DNA of 64,000 nucleotides from Gemmata palustris (GCF_017939745.1 NZ_JAGKQQ010000001.1:3286001-3350000), one strand, 5' to 3'; positions 18,016 to 26,766 are shown, counted from the stretch's first letter. Numbers and translations: made by a program. The notes: generated by a model not told the origin, from the letters alone.

Positions 18016-19047
18016 ATGGCAATTCCCCTCGTGTTCGCACGGTACGGCTGCGGCGCCGTTGCAATCGGCGCGGTCGCGCTGGCCGGCTGCGGGGCCAAAT
18101 CCGAGCCCACACCGGCACCGCCCCCGATGCCCTCGTTTTCGACATTCGCGCAACCGCCCCAACAGAGCGCGGTCCGCTTCCCGACGACCGGGTTCGGCGC
18201 CACCATCCGCAACGTGAAGGTCGGGTTCACCTTCAACGACGAATGGGAAGTCACGTTCGAGGCCGGGTTCGGCCACGGCGCGTTCGGGGTCACGATGCCC
18301 ATCTTCAAGTTCTCGGGCAAGGACGGATCGGTCGTGTTCATCCCGGACCTGAGCGGAACGGAACTGAGCGCCGAGATCGGGAACCGGACGCTGAAGTGGT
18401 CGCGGACCGACGGGTTCGGGCGCGAGCTGTCCGCGAAGCTCCCGGTGATGAAGGGGCGCCTGGTGTACGACGCCAAAGTGGAACTGCCGAAGTCGCTCGG
18501 GAAGTTGCCGGCGGAGAGCGGGAGCCTCAAGCTCGAGGCCGGGCGGGTGACGTTCACGCCGCTGGGTGCGAAGCCGCCGGACCCGGCGAAGCCCAATAGC
18601 CTCTTCGGGCAGCCCCGGCTCCCGGGCTCGGCGGCCTTCCGGTTGGTCCAGCCGCACGTGCGCCAGCTCCTGGGAACGGGTCCGTGGATGCCGGATAAGG
18701 GGTACTGTTGGAGCGACGGGACCAGCGGGTTCCGCCCCGCCGAAACCATCGACCTGACAGTGCGCTGGAACCCGGGCGAACAGAGCCTGATCCCCGGGCA
18801 CGTCCGGGCGGCGAAAAAAGAGGGCCACTGGGAGCCCGACCCCGGGTACGTGTGGCCGAGCGGGTCACAAGAGCCGCTCCCGGAAGCGTCCGCGATGGCC
18901 TCGACCGTGCAGTGGAAAGCCGGGCTCCCCTGGCCCAACACCCCGGGCATCGTGTCGTCGGACACCGAAGGGAAGCTGCGGCCGGCGCCCGGGTACACCT
19001 GGGCCACGGACCAAGTGGGCGACCTCAGCGTGCGCCCGCTGCCGTAA
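18016..19047 (+). CDS. Lipoprotein with repeated W-PD-GY-W motifs
   Basis: 343 residues from ATG 18016 with GGAGGTC upstream. The lipobox VALAGC places the acylated Cys near residue 25. A Pro-rich spacer is followed by a beta-rich domain (residues 55-190). The C-terminal third carries three copies of a Trp/Tyr motif: GPWMPDKGYCW, GHWEPDPGYVW and GKLRPAPGYTW. The motif may form small repeats for binding glycans or protein partners; this is a guess. Confidence 0.7.
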   Translation: MAIPLVFARYGCGAVAIGAVALAGCGAKSEPTPAPPPMPSFSTFAQPPQQSAVRFPTTGFGATIRNVKVGFTFNDEWEVTFEAGFGHGAFGVTMPIFKFSGKDGSVVFIPDLSGTELSAEIGNRTLKWSRTDGFGRELSAKLPVMKGRLVYDAKVELPKSLGKLPAESGSLKLEAGRVTFTPLGAKPPDPAKPNSLFGQPRLPGSAAFRLVQPHVRQLLGTGPWMPDKGYCWSDGTSGFRPAETIDLTVRWNPGEQSLIPGHVRAAKKEGHWEPDPGYVWPSGSQEPLPEASAMASTVQWKAGLPWPNTPGIVSSDTEGKLRPAPGYTWATDQVGDLSVRPLP

Positions 19048-19149
19048 TTATCTTCCCGTCGCGCGCGTTGGGTTCTCAGGGCGCCCACCCGAGAGCCCAA
19101 CGGCGTTTCCCGCGCGCACCTGGGCACGCGAACAGACGCAACGACACGT

Positions 19150-19632
19150 CTACATCGTCTTCGCCAGCGCGACGAGCTGGTCGAGGGCGGCGCCCCAGCC
19201 GTGGTAGAAGCCCATCGCTTCGTGCTTCCCGCGCCCGTCTTCGGTCCCGTGGATCGCGGTCGCGGTGTACTTCGTACCGATCGCCCCGTGCGGCTCGATC
19301 GTGACGACCGCCGTCATGAAGAACGGGGCGTCTGTGCCGAGCTTCCGGGCCGTCGGCCGGTACCCGGGCTCCAGCGCGTCGGTCCACACCAGCTTCCGGT
19401 TCGTGACGACCTCCAGGAAGCACCCGGTGTTCGGGAACTTCTGTCCCTCCGGTGATTCCATAACCGTGTGGAACATACCGCCGGGGCGCAGGTCGACCTT
19501 GCACTCGACGGTTTTCCACGGGGCCGGCGTGAACCACTTCATCAGGTACTCGGGCGTGGTCCACGCCTTCCACACGAGCTCCGGCTTCACGTCGATGGTC
19601 CGCTCGAGCACGAGATCCAGTTTCGGGTTCAT
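19150..19632 (-). CDS. SRPBCC/AHSA1-family protein, cotranscribed with ArsR-type regulator
   Basis: 160 residues beginning [25 protein letters not shown], the standard AHSA1 (activator of Hsp90 ATPase-like/START) opening, with [24 protein letters not shown] and the C-terminal helix [16 protein letters not shown]. The start codon overlaps the stop of the ArsR gene by 4 bases (ATGA), implying translational coupling. Such pairs are widespread; the ligand is unknown. Confidence 0.85.
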   Translation of the reverse strand: MNPKLDLVLERTIDVKPELVWKAWTTPEYLMKWFTPAPWKTVECKVDLRPGGMFHTVMESPEGQKFPNTGCFLEVVTNRKLVWTDALEPGYRPTARKLGTDAPFFMTAVVTIEPHGAIGTKYTATAIHGTEDGRGKHEAMGFYHGWGAALDQLVALAKTM

Positions 19633-19967
19633 TCCGGCGGCTCCTTCAGTTCGTTCAGGAAAGTGTCCAACTGATCCAGGCGGCGCGCCCAGAGCAGGCG
19701 CTGCGTCGCCATCCAGTCCTCGGCGGCCTTGAGCGGCGCCGTGGAGAGCTCGTAAGTGCGAACGCGCCCCTTCTTGGACGACCGGACCAGCCCGCACTTC
19801 TGGAGCACCCCGAGGTGCTGGAGGAACGACGGGAGGGCCATGTCGAACCGCGCGGCCAGCTCCGTCGTCGCGACGGGACCGCCCCGCAAGCGTTCCACGA
19901 CGGCCCGTCGGGTCGGGTCGGTGAGGGCGTGAAACACCAGGGTGAGCTGGGCCACTTGCTTAGGCAT
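19629..19967 (-). CDS. ArsR-family winged-helix repressor
   Basis: 112 residues: [17 protein letters not shown], then the recognition region [30 protein letters not shown] and the wing [10 protein letters not shown]. Metal-binding cysteines of the ArsR/SmtB type are absent, as is usual for members paired with SRPBCC proteins. It likely represses its own operon: a palindrome (TTAGGCATCGACCTAA) covers its start codon and a second similar one overlaps the -35 box. Confidence 0.85.
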   Translation of the reverse strand: MPKQVAQLTLVFHALTDPTRRAVVERLRGGPVATTELAARFDMALPSFLQHLGVLQKCGLVRSSKKGRVRTYELSTAPLKAAEDWMATQRLLWARRLDQLDTFLNELKEPPE

Positions 19968-20009
19968 CGACCTAAGTATACGGCGACAAATGGTTAGGTC
20001 AATGGCTAA
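19962..20009 (-). promoter_or_regulatory. Promoter and two operator-like palindromes of the ArsR-SRPBCC operon
   Basis: On the minus strand TTGACC (20002-19997), a 16-base spacer and TATACT (19980-19975) form a good sigma70-type promoter whose start would fall within a few bases of the ATG at 19967, giving an almost leaderless mRNA. Palindromes TTAGGCATCGACCTAA and TTAGGTCAATGGCTAA flank the -10 box, fitting autorepression. Confidence 0.65.
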
Positions 20010-20044
20010 GTTTCTGCCGGCCCCGGCGCGCCGCGGTCGCGGTT

Positions 20045-20385
20045 GTTCCCCGGGGGGGGCGCGTTGGGTTTCCGAAAGCGCGTGCGGGTGTTTCCCAGGG
20101 TGCGCAGGCGCGACCCCGGGCTGGAATGTGTAAGTGACTGTCCCATATGTGCGAAAAAGCCTGAGAAATCGTGGGTGACAACTCGAAAATACGGCGATTT
20201 CGAGGCATATGGGACAGTCACTAACCCCTTCGGGGTAAATACCCAGCAAGGGCGCGCATACCCGGATCGTTTCGGATTTCTACCCCGAAGGGGTTGTACA
20301 TCACAGCCCAGGGTCGACCGCTACGCGGGCGCACCCTGGGTATCAACCGCACGCGCTCTCGGAAACCCAACGCGCACCCTGAACC
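20045..20385. repeat. Large imperfect inverted repeat at the left edge of the phage locus
   Basis: The left arm (GCGTTGGGTTTCCGAAAGCG, CCCAGGGTGCGCAGGCG, AACCCCTTCGGGGT) is mirrored by the right arm (ACCCCGAAGGGGTT, GCGCACCCTGGG, CTCGGAAACCCAACGCGC). The left arm is split by the MITE at 20134-20221. It marks the boundary between host-like genes and the terminase genes. No gene here. Confidence 0.75.
20134..20221 (-). mobile_element. 88-bp MITE, copy 1 (inverted), TAA target duplication
   Basis: Perfect 16-bp terminal inverted repeats (GTGACTGTCCCATATG). Identical, in reverse complement, to 55421-55508 and 56331-56418. Flanked by TAA at 20131-20133 and 20222-20224. The uninterrupted relative at 17350-17410 shows the unoccupied target. 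A TNA duplication is characteristic of the IS1031 group of the IS5 family, so such a transposase may mobilise it; none is in the window. Confidence 0.85.
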
Positions 20386-20443
20386 CCCCGTTTCACACGC
20401 CGGTTAGAATGTCGCCCCTCAGCCCCCACTCGAGCTCTCGCCC

Positions 20444-20460
20444 GGTGACATCGGCCGGGC
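20444..20460 (+). promoter_or_regulatory. Phage module motif, copy 1 (before small terminase)
   Basis: GGTGACATCGGCCGGGC lies directly against the ATG at 20461, leaving no room for a ribosome binding site. The same motif occurs at six other module starts in this locus. Confidence 0.65.
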
Positions 20461-20892
20461 ATGTTGTCCGTGCGCCACGAAACCTTCTGCCTCGAGTACG
20501 CGATCGACCTGAACGGGTCGGCGGCGTACCGGCGCGCGTTCCCGAAGGTGAGGACCGACGACGCGGCGCGCACCGGAGCGGCCAAATTGTTAGCCAAAGT
20601 CAGCGTCCGGGAGCGCGTCGCCGAACTGCAGCTCACCCGGGCCGAGCACACCGGCACCACGCAGGAGTGGGTCCTGGAGCGCCTCAAGCGGGAAGCCGAG
20701 TTCGAGGGCAAGGGGGCCAGCCACGCGGCGCGCGTCTCGGCCCTGGCGCTCGTCATGAAGTACCTGGGCATGTTCAAACAGGGTCCGGCCCCGGCCCGCG
20801 CCCCGATCGACCTGTCGAAGATCCCCGATGACCTCAAACGTGCCCTCCTCGCTGGCCTCCGCGCTGTTCGCGGCGTTGGGCCTCCGGACTGA
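20461..20892 (+). CDS. terS: Phage terminase small subunit
   Basis: 143 residues. The N-terminus (HETFCLEYAIDLNGSAAYRRAFPK, shown in parts: FCLEY, NGSAAYRRAF) matches the Terminase_2 DNA-recognition helices, followed by AAKLLAKVSVRERVAEL and a helical oligomerisation region. It recognises phage DNA and loads the large subunit for packaging. It overlaps the large subunit gene by 65 bases in another frame, a usual arrangement. The start is fixed by the phage module motif that abuts it. Confidence 0.85.
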   Translation: MLSVRHETFCLEYAIDLNGSAAYRRAFPKVRTDDAARTGAAKLLAKVSVRERVAELQLTRAEHTGTTQEWVLERLKREAEFEGKGASHAARVSALALVMKYLGMFKQGPAPARAPIDLSKIPDDLKRALLAGLRAVRGVGPPD

Positions 20893-22390
20893 GGATCTGG
20901 CCCTCCTGGAACCCGACCTGGAGCGCTGGGAGGCGTCCACCCTCACGCCCGCCCAATGGAACGCGCGGTTCCTCCCGCACTACTTCGGCGCGTACCCGCC
21001 CGCGGACCTGCACCGCGACTTCGACGCCCAACTCCACAACCTGCACCTCGCGCGCGGCACGAAACGCTCCGTCATCGCCCCGCGCGGCGCCGCGAAGAGC
21101 ACCTGGAAGACCCTGGCGTACCCCCTGCGCTGTGCCCTGGAGGGCTGGGAGCCCTACACCGCGATCCTCTCGGACTGCAGCACCCAGGCTAATAATCAAC
21201 TGCGCCACATCCGCATGGAACTGGAAACCAACGCGCGCCTCGCGGCCATTTACCCGACCGCGTGCGCGCCCGGCGCCGAGTGGAACGAGAGCAAGCTGCG
21301 CCTGAAGAACGGCGCGGTGATCGAAGCGTTCGGCACGGGCAAGAAGATCCGCGGGCACCGGAACCGGTCCGCGCGCCCGTCGCTCATCATCTTCGACGAC
21401 GTGCAATCCAACGCCGACATTCGCAGCGCCGAACTCCGCCAGCACGCCTGGGACTGGGCCACGCGCGACGTGCTCCCGGCCGGCGACGAGCGCACCAACT
21501 TCCTGGCCGTGGGCAGCGCCCTGCACCGCGAGTCCGTGGCCGTGAAGCTGGGGCAGCTCGCGGGGTGGACCGGGCACACGTATCGCGCGGTCCGGGCCTG
21601 GCCCGAGCGCATGGACCTATGGGAAGAGTTCGAGCGCCTCACGACCAACCTCGCCGACGGCCACAAGCTCGACACCGCGCGCGCGTTCTATCTGCAGCAC
21701 CAGCCCGAGATGGACCGCGGTGCGGACGTGTACTGGCCGGACCGGTTCCCCATTGTCGAGATGATGCTCAAGCGCGCCGAGGTAGGCGCGACCGCGTTCG
21801 AGTCCGAGTACCAGGGCGTGCCCGGCACGCTGGAAGGCGCCGAGTGGCCCGCGGAATACTTCGACCGCCCCGGGTTCTTTTTCGATACCTGGCCCGCCGA
21901 TCTGGTGTTCAAGATCCAGAGCCTCGACCCTTCAAAGGGCACGAGCGAAAAATCAGACTATCAAGCGCACGTAATGCTCGCCCTGTCGCAGTTCGGAACC
22001 CTGTTCGCCGATTGCGAGCTGCGCCGGGAATCGGGCTGGGTGGAGCGCGCCATCGACATTGCCGCGAGTTGGCGCCCGGAGGAGCTAATAGCGGAAGTGA
22101 ACAACACGATGGGGCTGTTCGCCCCGACCGCGGAGCAGATCCTCAAGGAGCGCCGCGAGCGGGGCCGGCCGGTCGCGCTGAAGTACACCGAAACGGTCGT
22201 CACGCGGCCCAAATCCGTGCGCATCCGCGCGATTAACGACTACCTGCGGCGCGGGCAGTTGCGCATCAAGAACACGCCCGGGGGACGGATGCTCGCGGAC
22301 CAACTGCGGGATTTTCCGCACGGCGACCACGACGACGGCCCCGACGCGCTGGCCACCGCCGTATTGCGCATGCAGGAGCTGGTAACATGA
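20828..22390 (+). CDS. terL: Phage terminase large subunit
   Basis: 520 residues. ATPase: Walker A-like APRGAAKST (residues 84-92) and Walker B LIIFDD (186-191). The RNase H-like nuclease domain contributes IQSLDPSKG near residue 365 and the C-terminal acidic DHDDGPDALA. The protein cleaves concatemeric DNA and powers packaging into the prohead. Length is normal and all key acidic residues are present, so it looks functional. Confidence 0.9.
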   Translation: MTSNVPSSLASALFAALGLRTEDLALLEPDLERWEASTLTPAQWNARFLPHYFGAYPPADLHRDFDAQLHNLHLARGTKRSVIAPRGAAKSTWKTLAYPLRCALEGWEPYTAILSDCSTQANNQLRHIRMELETNARLAAIYPTACAPGAEWNESKLRLKNGAVIEAFGTGKKIRGHRNRSARPSLIIFDDVQSNADIRSAELRQHAWDWATRDVLPAGDERTNFLAVGSALHRESVAVKLGQLAGWTGHTYRAVRAWPERMDLWEEFERLTTNLADGHKLDTARAFYLQHQPEMDRGADVYWPDRFPIVEMMLKRAEVGATAFESEYQGVPGTLEGAEWPAEYFDRPGFFFDTWPADLVFKIQSLDPSKGTSEKSDYQAHVMLALSQFGTLFADCELRRESGWVERAIDIAASWRPEELIAEVNNTMGLFAPTAEQILKERRERGRPVALKYTETVVTRPKSVRIRAINDYLRRGQLRIKNTPGGRMLADQLRDFPHGDHDDGPDALATAVLRMQELVT

Positions 22391-22510
22391 ACCCGCACGT
22401 GATGATTCTAAATTCCAGATAAAGTTCGTCTTGGTTGTTCCGCCTCCGTCGCAAGCATGTTATGTATGGGTCCGTGTGCAGCGCAGACCGGTGCGTAGCG
22501 CATATGCCCT

Positions 22511-22528
22511 AACCCCTCGGGGTTAACG
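22511..22528 (+). promoter_or_regulatory. TAACCCCTCGGGGTTAA hairpin at the start of the TIGR02996 gene
   Basis: A short perfect palindrome ends at the GTG start (22528). It may sequester the initiation region or be a remnant of the AACCCC/GGGGTT hairpin repeat seen at 17350 and 20220. The rest of the 22391-22527 gap shows no gene. Confidence 0.4.
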
Positions 22529-23211
22529 TGACCGATGAACCCGCCCTTCTCGCCGCGATTCTGGCCCACCCCGATGAAGATACGCCCCGACTGATGTTCG
22601 CCGACTGGCTCCAGGAGCACGACCAACCGGTCCGCGCCGAGTTCGTCCGCGTGCAGGTGGCACTGGCCGACGTGCTGCACCGGATCGAGCGCGGGTACCC
22701 CACGGGGCGGCCGGTCGGGTGCTCCGAGCGCGAGCGCAAGCGCTACCCCGAGCTGTTCGAGCTCCTCGCGCGCCAGGCGCGCATCTGGCCCACGTACAGC
22801 GAGTGGTTCCCGTTCGCGCCGCTCCCACAGGACCACGCCGCGACCACGTGCGACAGCATCTTCCACAAGCTGTGCGTCTACGCGCGCGGGGGGAACCTCG
22901 CGTGGGTGTCGCTCACGCAGCGCGGGTTCCTCAAAGCGGTCCAGTGCTCCGCGCTCGACTGGCTCACCCACGCGGACGCGATCGTGGCCCGGCACCCGAT
23001 CGCGCGCGTCCGGCTCACGGACGTGTCCGCGGCCCTGGGCCGGGTCCGCCAGGGGTGGCGCAACGGGCACAAGTGCCAGATCGGGTTCCGGGGGCGCGCG
23101 ATGCACGTCCTGGCGGTACCCGCGCCGTCGGCCGCGACCGAGAGCGCGGTCTGGCCGCACCTCCTGGGAGCCGAGTGGCCGGGCATCGAGTTCGAGCGCG
23201 GGTTCGATTAG
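22528..23211 (+). CDS. TIGR02996 repeat-companion domain protein
   Basis: 227 residues from GTG 22528. MTDEPALLAAILAHPDEDTP..LMFADWLQEHDQP.RAEFVRVQ is the TIGR02996 signature, a ~40-residue domain nearly restricted to Gemmata-like planctomycetes and usually joined to repeats. The C-terminal part is unlike leucine-rich repeats and unrecognised. Its position between terminase and portal suggests a host gene captured by the phage locus, or a phage version of a host domain. Function unknown. Confidence 0.8.
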   Translation: MTDEPALLAAILAHPDEDTPRLMFADWLQEHDQPVRAEFVRVQVALADVLHRIERGYPTGRPVGCSERERKRYPELFELLARQARIWPTYSEWFPFAPLPQDHAATTCDSIFHKLCVYARGGNLAWVSLTQRGFLKAVQCSALDWLTHADAIVARHPIARVRLTDVSAALGRVRQGWRNGHKCQIGFRGRAMHVLAVPAPSAATESAVWPHLLGAEWPGIEFERGFD

Positions 23212-23261
23212 CCCGACACTCTTGGCTCACACCGGCCGTTTGCCCAGACAAGCCCGTTCCG

Positions 23262-23278
23262 GGTGCCATCGGCCGGGC
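23262..23278 (+). promoter_or_regulatory. Phage module motif, copy 2 (before portal 1)
   Basis: GGTGCCATCGGCCGGGC, one base (T) before the ATG at 23280. Confidence 0.65.
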
Positions 23279-23279
23279 T

Positions 23280-26063
23280 ATGCCGGCCACACACACACGC
23301 CTCCGCACCCCCGGTCCGACCCACGAGCCCCAGGGACTCGCGCCCCTGAGACGCGAACTCGTTGCACAAAATCGGCGCCTCCGAGAGACCCTCCTCAACC
23401 TCGATAACCTCATTTCACCCGCCGACTGGCTCGACGCCGGGGACGGGTTCCCCGGGTTCGGCACCTGGCGCTGGAACCGGCCCGCCACGCGCGCACAGGA
23501 CCGCACCCACGCGCCACTCTCCTACCTCAACGAAGAGGAATGGCGCCACCACGTCGCACTCGCACGCGACCTCGTCACCCGCAACCACCTCGCACTCGGG
23601 TTCCGAGACCACGTCGCCAACTTCGTCGGACCCGTCAGTGTCTCGTTCGTGCTCAAGGGACAGGCCCCGGGCGCCAGCGCCAGTGGACCCATCGATGCCG
23701 ACGGGGACGGCGAGCCCGACCTCGACCCCATCGTCAAAGAAGCCACCCAAGCGTGGGACGAGTGGCGCGAGCTGGCCGAGTGGGGCGAGGGCGAGCACGA
23801 CCGCGAGGCCGAGTGCCGCACCCGACTCATCGTCGAGGGCGAATGCACCCTCCGGTTCTTCACCGGCAACGCCGACTCCAACGGCCTGCCACACGTGCGC
23901 CACGTCGAACCAGAACTGATCCGCACACCCCCCGGACACGACACCACCGGCTCCTGGGGCTGGGGCATCAAGTGCGCCGACGACGACGACGAGTGCGAGG
24001 ACGCGCTCTGGCTGTGCCGACCCGATAACCCCAACGACGGGCGCGAGGTCGCCGCGTCCGAGTACGTCCGCGCCAAGGCCAACGTGGACCGCACCGTCAA
24101 GCGCGGGCTGTCCGATTTCTTCTCCGTCGCCGAGCACCTGCGCAAAGTCCTCGGACTACTGGATAACATGGGGCACGTCGCCCGGCTCCAGTCCGCCATC
24201 GCGTGGTGGGAGCAGTACCCCAACGCGACCGAGGCCCAGGTCCGAGCCATGATCCAGTCAGGCACCGACTACTCGCGCCCCAAGCTCGCCCCCGGCGCAC
24301 CCGCGCGCACCACCGACGTCCAGAACTACGAGCCCGGCTCCGTCATCCGCACCGAGGCCGGGCGACAGGTCCAGCCCGGTCCCGTCGCCACCGGGGTCGC
24401 CGGGTACGCCCAGGTCGAAGCACTGCTCCTGCGCGCGGTCGGGTTCCGGTGGGGGTGCCCGAGCTACTTCTCCGGAGACGCCGACGCTAGTTTCGCCAGC
24501 GTCCTCGTCACCGGCTCCCCCTTCGTCCGCATCACGGAAGCGCGCCAGGAGAAGGTGAAGGGGTTCGCGCGTGCGGTGGCCCGGCGCGTGCTGGAGTTCT
24601 GCGAGCGCACGGGCCGACTCCCGCGCGGCACCACCCAGCGCGTGCGACCCATCGCCACCGCGCGCCCGGTGGTCATCGCGGACGAAGAAAAGCAGGCGCG
24701 AACGTTCCTCGCCCTGTACCAGCAGAACTGCGCGGACCCGATCGACTTCATGCGCAAGCGCGGCGACGACCCCAAGGTGGTCGCCGCCAACATCGCCGCC
24801 TGGCACAAGAAGTTCCCGCCCCCGGGCACCGGAGCCGACGCGCTCCCGGTCGGCGACGACCTCAACCCATCACCGCCCGGCAGCGCCGGAGGGGACGGCA
24901 CCTCACCGAACGACAGCCAACCACTCGGCGAAGCGCGATTCTTTCGAGGCAACAAGAACAAGAAGGGCAAGGGGCACAAGGGCAAGAACGAAGGCGACGT
25001 GTGGCACGGCCCGAGCGGGCGCTGGTTCACACTGAAGAACGGCCACGTCGTACCGGCCAAAGCACCGGGAGCGCGCGTTCCGTTAAAGTCGAGGATGTTT
25101 AGCACCCCGACCGGGGGTTCAAATCCGAGCGACAAGGCCACAGGCGCCATCAACGCGGCCAAATCAAACAACGCCCCCGCAAGCCCCCCGCCTCCGCGCG
25201 CGCCAAGTGCGCCCCCTAGCGCCGGTGGAACACCGGCCCCACACGCGCACAGGGTACTGGAGAATATACCGGAAACGATAATAGAGCTACGGCGCCAGTT
25301 GGCCGACCGAGAAGCGCTTCTCGCAGCCGCTCATGCGGCGCTCGCCGCCGTCCCACATTCGGATAAACTTGCCCGAAACACTGCGTTGAGGCACACGCAA
25401 GCAAGGCTCAGTGAAAAGATAGCCACACAGGAAGAATATTCGCGCCGTTCGCGCGAGCACCTCATTTCTACCCTCGGCAACCCTAGCGGCGCCCCGATCC
25501 CGGCACCAATCTATGACGCGGCCTTCGCCAGGAAAGTTAAGCCCGCCGTCGACGAAGCAATGACCTTCCTTGGTAAAATGCAAAACGGAGAACCACCCGC
25601 CGGCCCCGTATACATTGGACAAGCCCGGTCATCAAGAGCCGAGTACGACCCAAATAGCAAGCGATTATTGATTCTAGGAAAGTCGGATGCCCCAACGATT
25701 TGCCACGAATACGGTCACCATTTAGAGATTGATCCTGGCGTACTTACGGCCGCCAACCGGTTATGGACTGAACGATTTCACGGCACCGCGGAAGTGAATA
25801 TGAAAACTGCATTCCCCGACAAGCCGTACACTACGCACGAGAAGGGACGCTGGGACAAGACCAACCAGATCCAAAGGCTCTACCTAGATAACCTTTCTCG
25901 CGCAGCGTATATCGGAAAGCGGGTGAAAAGCCGAACCGGCACCGAACTCATTTCATCCGGGATGGAGCTACTGTACAACAATCCCCTTTTCTTTGCCGAG
26001 ACCGATCCGGGGTACTTTAACTTGGTCGTCGGCGTTCTTCGAGGTGAACATGACCGCCGTTGA
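23280..26063 (+). CDS. Phage portal protein 1 with C-terminal zinc-metallopeptidase-like domain
   Basis: 927 residues. The ATG at 23280 follows the phage module motif and matches the start of portal 2. Residues ~50-530 form a portal (DHVANFVGPVSV, GWGIKCADDDDE, PSYFSGDADASFASVLV, SPFVRITEARQEKVKGF), the dodecameric DNA gate of the head. A Lys-rich stretch and the block WHGPSGRWFTLKNGHVVP lead to residue ~598, where identity with portal 2 ends. A Pro/Ala linker, a coiled-coil region and CHEYGHHLEID (HExxH, His809/Glu810/His813) follow, with TELISSGMELL as a possible third ligand and FFAETDPGYFNLVVGVLRG. The C-terminus could be a maturation peptidase or a toxin carried by the virion. Its 3' end overlaps the next small gene by 14 bases. 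Confidence 0.85.
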   Translation: MPATHTRLRTPGPTHEPQGLAPLRRELVAQNRRLRETLLNLDNLISPADWLDAGDGFPGFGTWRWNRPATRAQDRTHAPLSYLNEEEWRHHVALARDLVTRNHLALGFRDHVANFVGPVSVSFVLKGQAPGASASGPIDADGDGEPDLDPIVKEATQAWDEWRELAEWGEGEHDREAECRTRLIVEGECTLRFFTGNADSNGLPHVRHVEPELIRTPPGHDTTGSWGWGIKCADDDDECEDALWLCRPDNPNDGREVAASEYVRAKANVDRTVKRGLSDFFSVAEHLRKVLGLLDNMGHVARLQSAIAWWEQYPNATEAQVRAMIQSGTDYSRPKLAPGAPARTTDVQNYEPGSVIRTEAGRQVQPGPVATGVAGYAQVEALLLRAVGFRWGCPSYFSGDADASFASVLVTGSPFVRITEARQEKVKGFARAVARRVLEFCERTGRLPRGTTQRVRPIATARPVVIADEEKQARTFLALYQQNCADPIDFMRKRGDDPKVVAANIAAWHKKFPPPGTGADALPVGDDLNPSPPGSAGGDGTSPNDSQPLGEARFFRGNKNKKGKGHKGKNEGDVWHGPSGRWFTLKNGHVVPAKAPGARVPLKSRMFSTPTGGSNPSDKATGAINAAKSNNAPASPPPPRAPSAPPSAGGTPAPHAHRVLENIPETIIELRRQLADREALLAAAHAALAAVPHSDKLARNTALRHTQARLSEKIATQEEYSRRSREHLISTLGNPSGAPIPAPIYDAAFARKVKPAVDEAMTFLGKMQNGEPPAGPVYIGQARSSRAEYDPNSKRLLILGKSDAPTICHEYGHHLEIDPGVLTAANRLWTERFHGTAEVNMKTAFPDKPYTTHEKGRWDKTNQIQRLYLDNLSRAAYIGKRVKSRTGTELISSGMELLYNNPLFFAETDPGYFNLVVGVLRGEHDRR

Positions 26064-26319
26064 TGTGCGCCTGTTCGGGAACGAGATTTACACGGTCACT
26101 TTAGACGGCTGGACCGGTCCCGATCCGGACGCTGTAGAGTATCTAAACTTAGCCTACCCCCGCAACGACACTCTGGCGTCGAACGTGGTGACGTGGGCCG
26201 CGCATTTGGCCGCCAGTCAAATGAAGGGCGAAGTGATCGCGGTGCGGGACATTCCCGACTCGAACGACCCAGGAGAAGAGTCTCTTCCCGACGCGCTCGC
26301 CCCAAAGCCCAAGCGCTAA
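26050..26319 (+). CDS. Family A small protein 1 (candidate immunity protein of portal 1)
   Basis: 89 residues. It starts inside the last codons of portal 1 (14-base overlap), so its translation is likely coupled. Family pattern: IYTVTLDGWTGPDPDAVEYLN.AYPRN, AAHLAA, GEVIAVRD. It is the most divergent of the four family A members and ends APKPKR, a short form of the basic tail seen on other cassette genes. Small size, coupling to a variable C-terminal domain and duplicated relatives downstream fit an immunity gene; no family is recognised. Confidence 0.7.
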   Translation: MTAVDVRLFGNEIYTVTLDGWTGPDPDAVEYLNLAYPRNDTLASNVVTWAAHLAASQMKGEVIAVRDIPDSNDPGEESLPDALAPKPKR

Positions 26320-26511
26320 CGCGGGCCGCGATCCTTCCCGCCCCGGCTCACCACCGGGGCGCTCTCATTTCGGCGACCAGGGCTCACCCGATCACGCAAC
26401 ACCGCGTTTGATTCGCACCGAGAACTGTGGGATACTGGAGCCACACGCGACCGGATTCCGAAACCCGATCCCGGGCACTTCGCTCGGGTGCCGGCGCGCG
26501 TCGAGGAGCAC
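26320..26511 (+). repeat. Cassette spacer repeat 1 (terminator hairpin plus promoter)
   Basis: About 190 bases, closely matched at 26767-26952 and 27542-27732, with a partial copy before portal 2 (about 28510-28595). The 5' part has GCCCCGG-7nt-CCGGGGC (26340-26360), a terminator-like hairpin; the 3' part has a promoter and a leader ending in a GAGGAG site. Confidence 0.8.
26408..26436 (+). promoter_or_regulatory. Sigma70-type promoter in spacer 1
   Basis: TTGATT (26408-26413), 17 bases, GATACT (26431-26436); start expected near 26443, giving a ~70-base leader to the ATG at 26512. Confidence 0.65.
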
Positions 26512-26766
26512 ATGACCGTCGCAAAAGTGCGCATTCTGGACGGGCCGATTTACACCCTTTCGCACCGGACGTGGAGCGGTCCCGATCCGGAATGGGTGGA
26601 CTTCCTAAACACGTGCTACCGAGCGAACAGCACCATCGGGGATCCGGTCATATCAGCGGCACATCAGGTTGCTAAGGACTGGTGCGGCGAAGTACTGTCG
26701 ATCGAAAAGGACCCCGATTTTGGTCCGGACAACGAACGGGCCGATTTAAACAAACTCAAACACTGA
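26512..26766 (+). CDS. Family A small protein 2
   Basis: 84 residues from ATG 26512 with GAGGAG upstream. Begins MTVAKVRILDGPIYTLSH and continues WSGPDPEWVDFLNTCY, DPVISAAHQVAKDWCGEVLSIEKD. It has its own promoter in the preceding spacer, so it can be expressed without the portal gene, as expected for an orphan immunity gene. Function otherwise unknown. Confidence 0.7.
   Translation: MTVAKVRILDGPIYTLSHRTWSGPDPEWVDFLNTCYRANSTIGDPVISAAHQVAKDWCGEVLSIEKDPDFGPDNERADLNKLKH

Noticed and set aside
25110-25135. GGGGGTTCAAATCCGAG resembles the T-arm of a tRNA
   Set aside because: No matching acceptor stem, D-arm or anticodon arm upstream, and the stretch is in frame inside portal 1.
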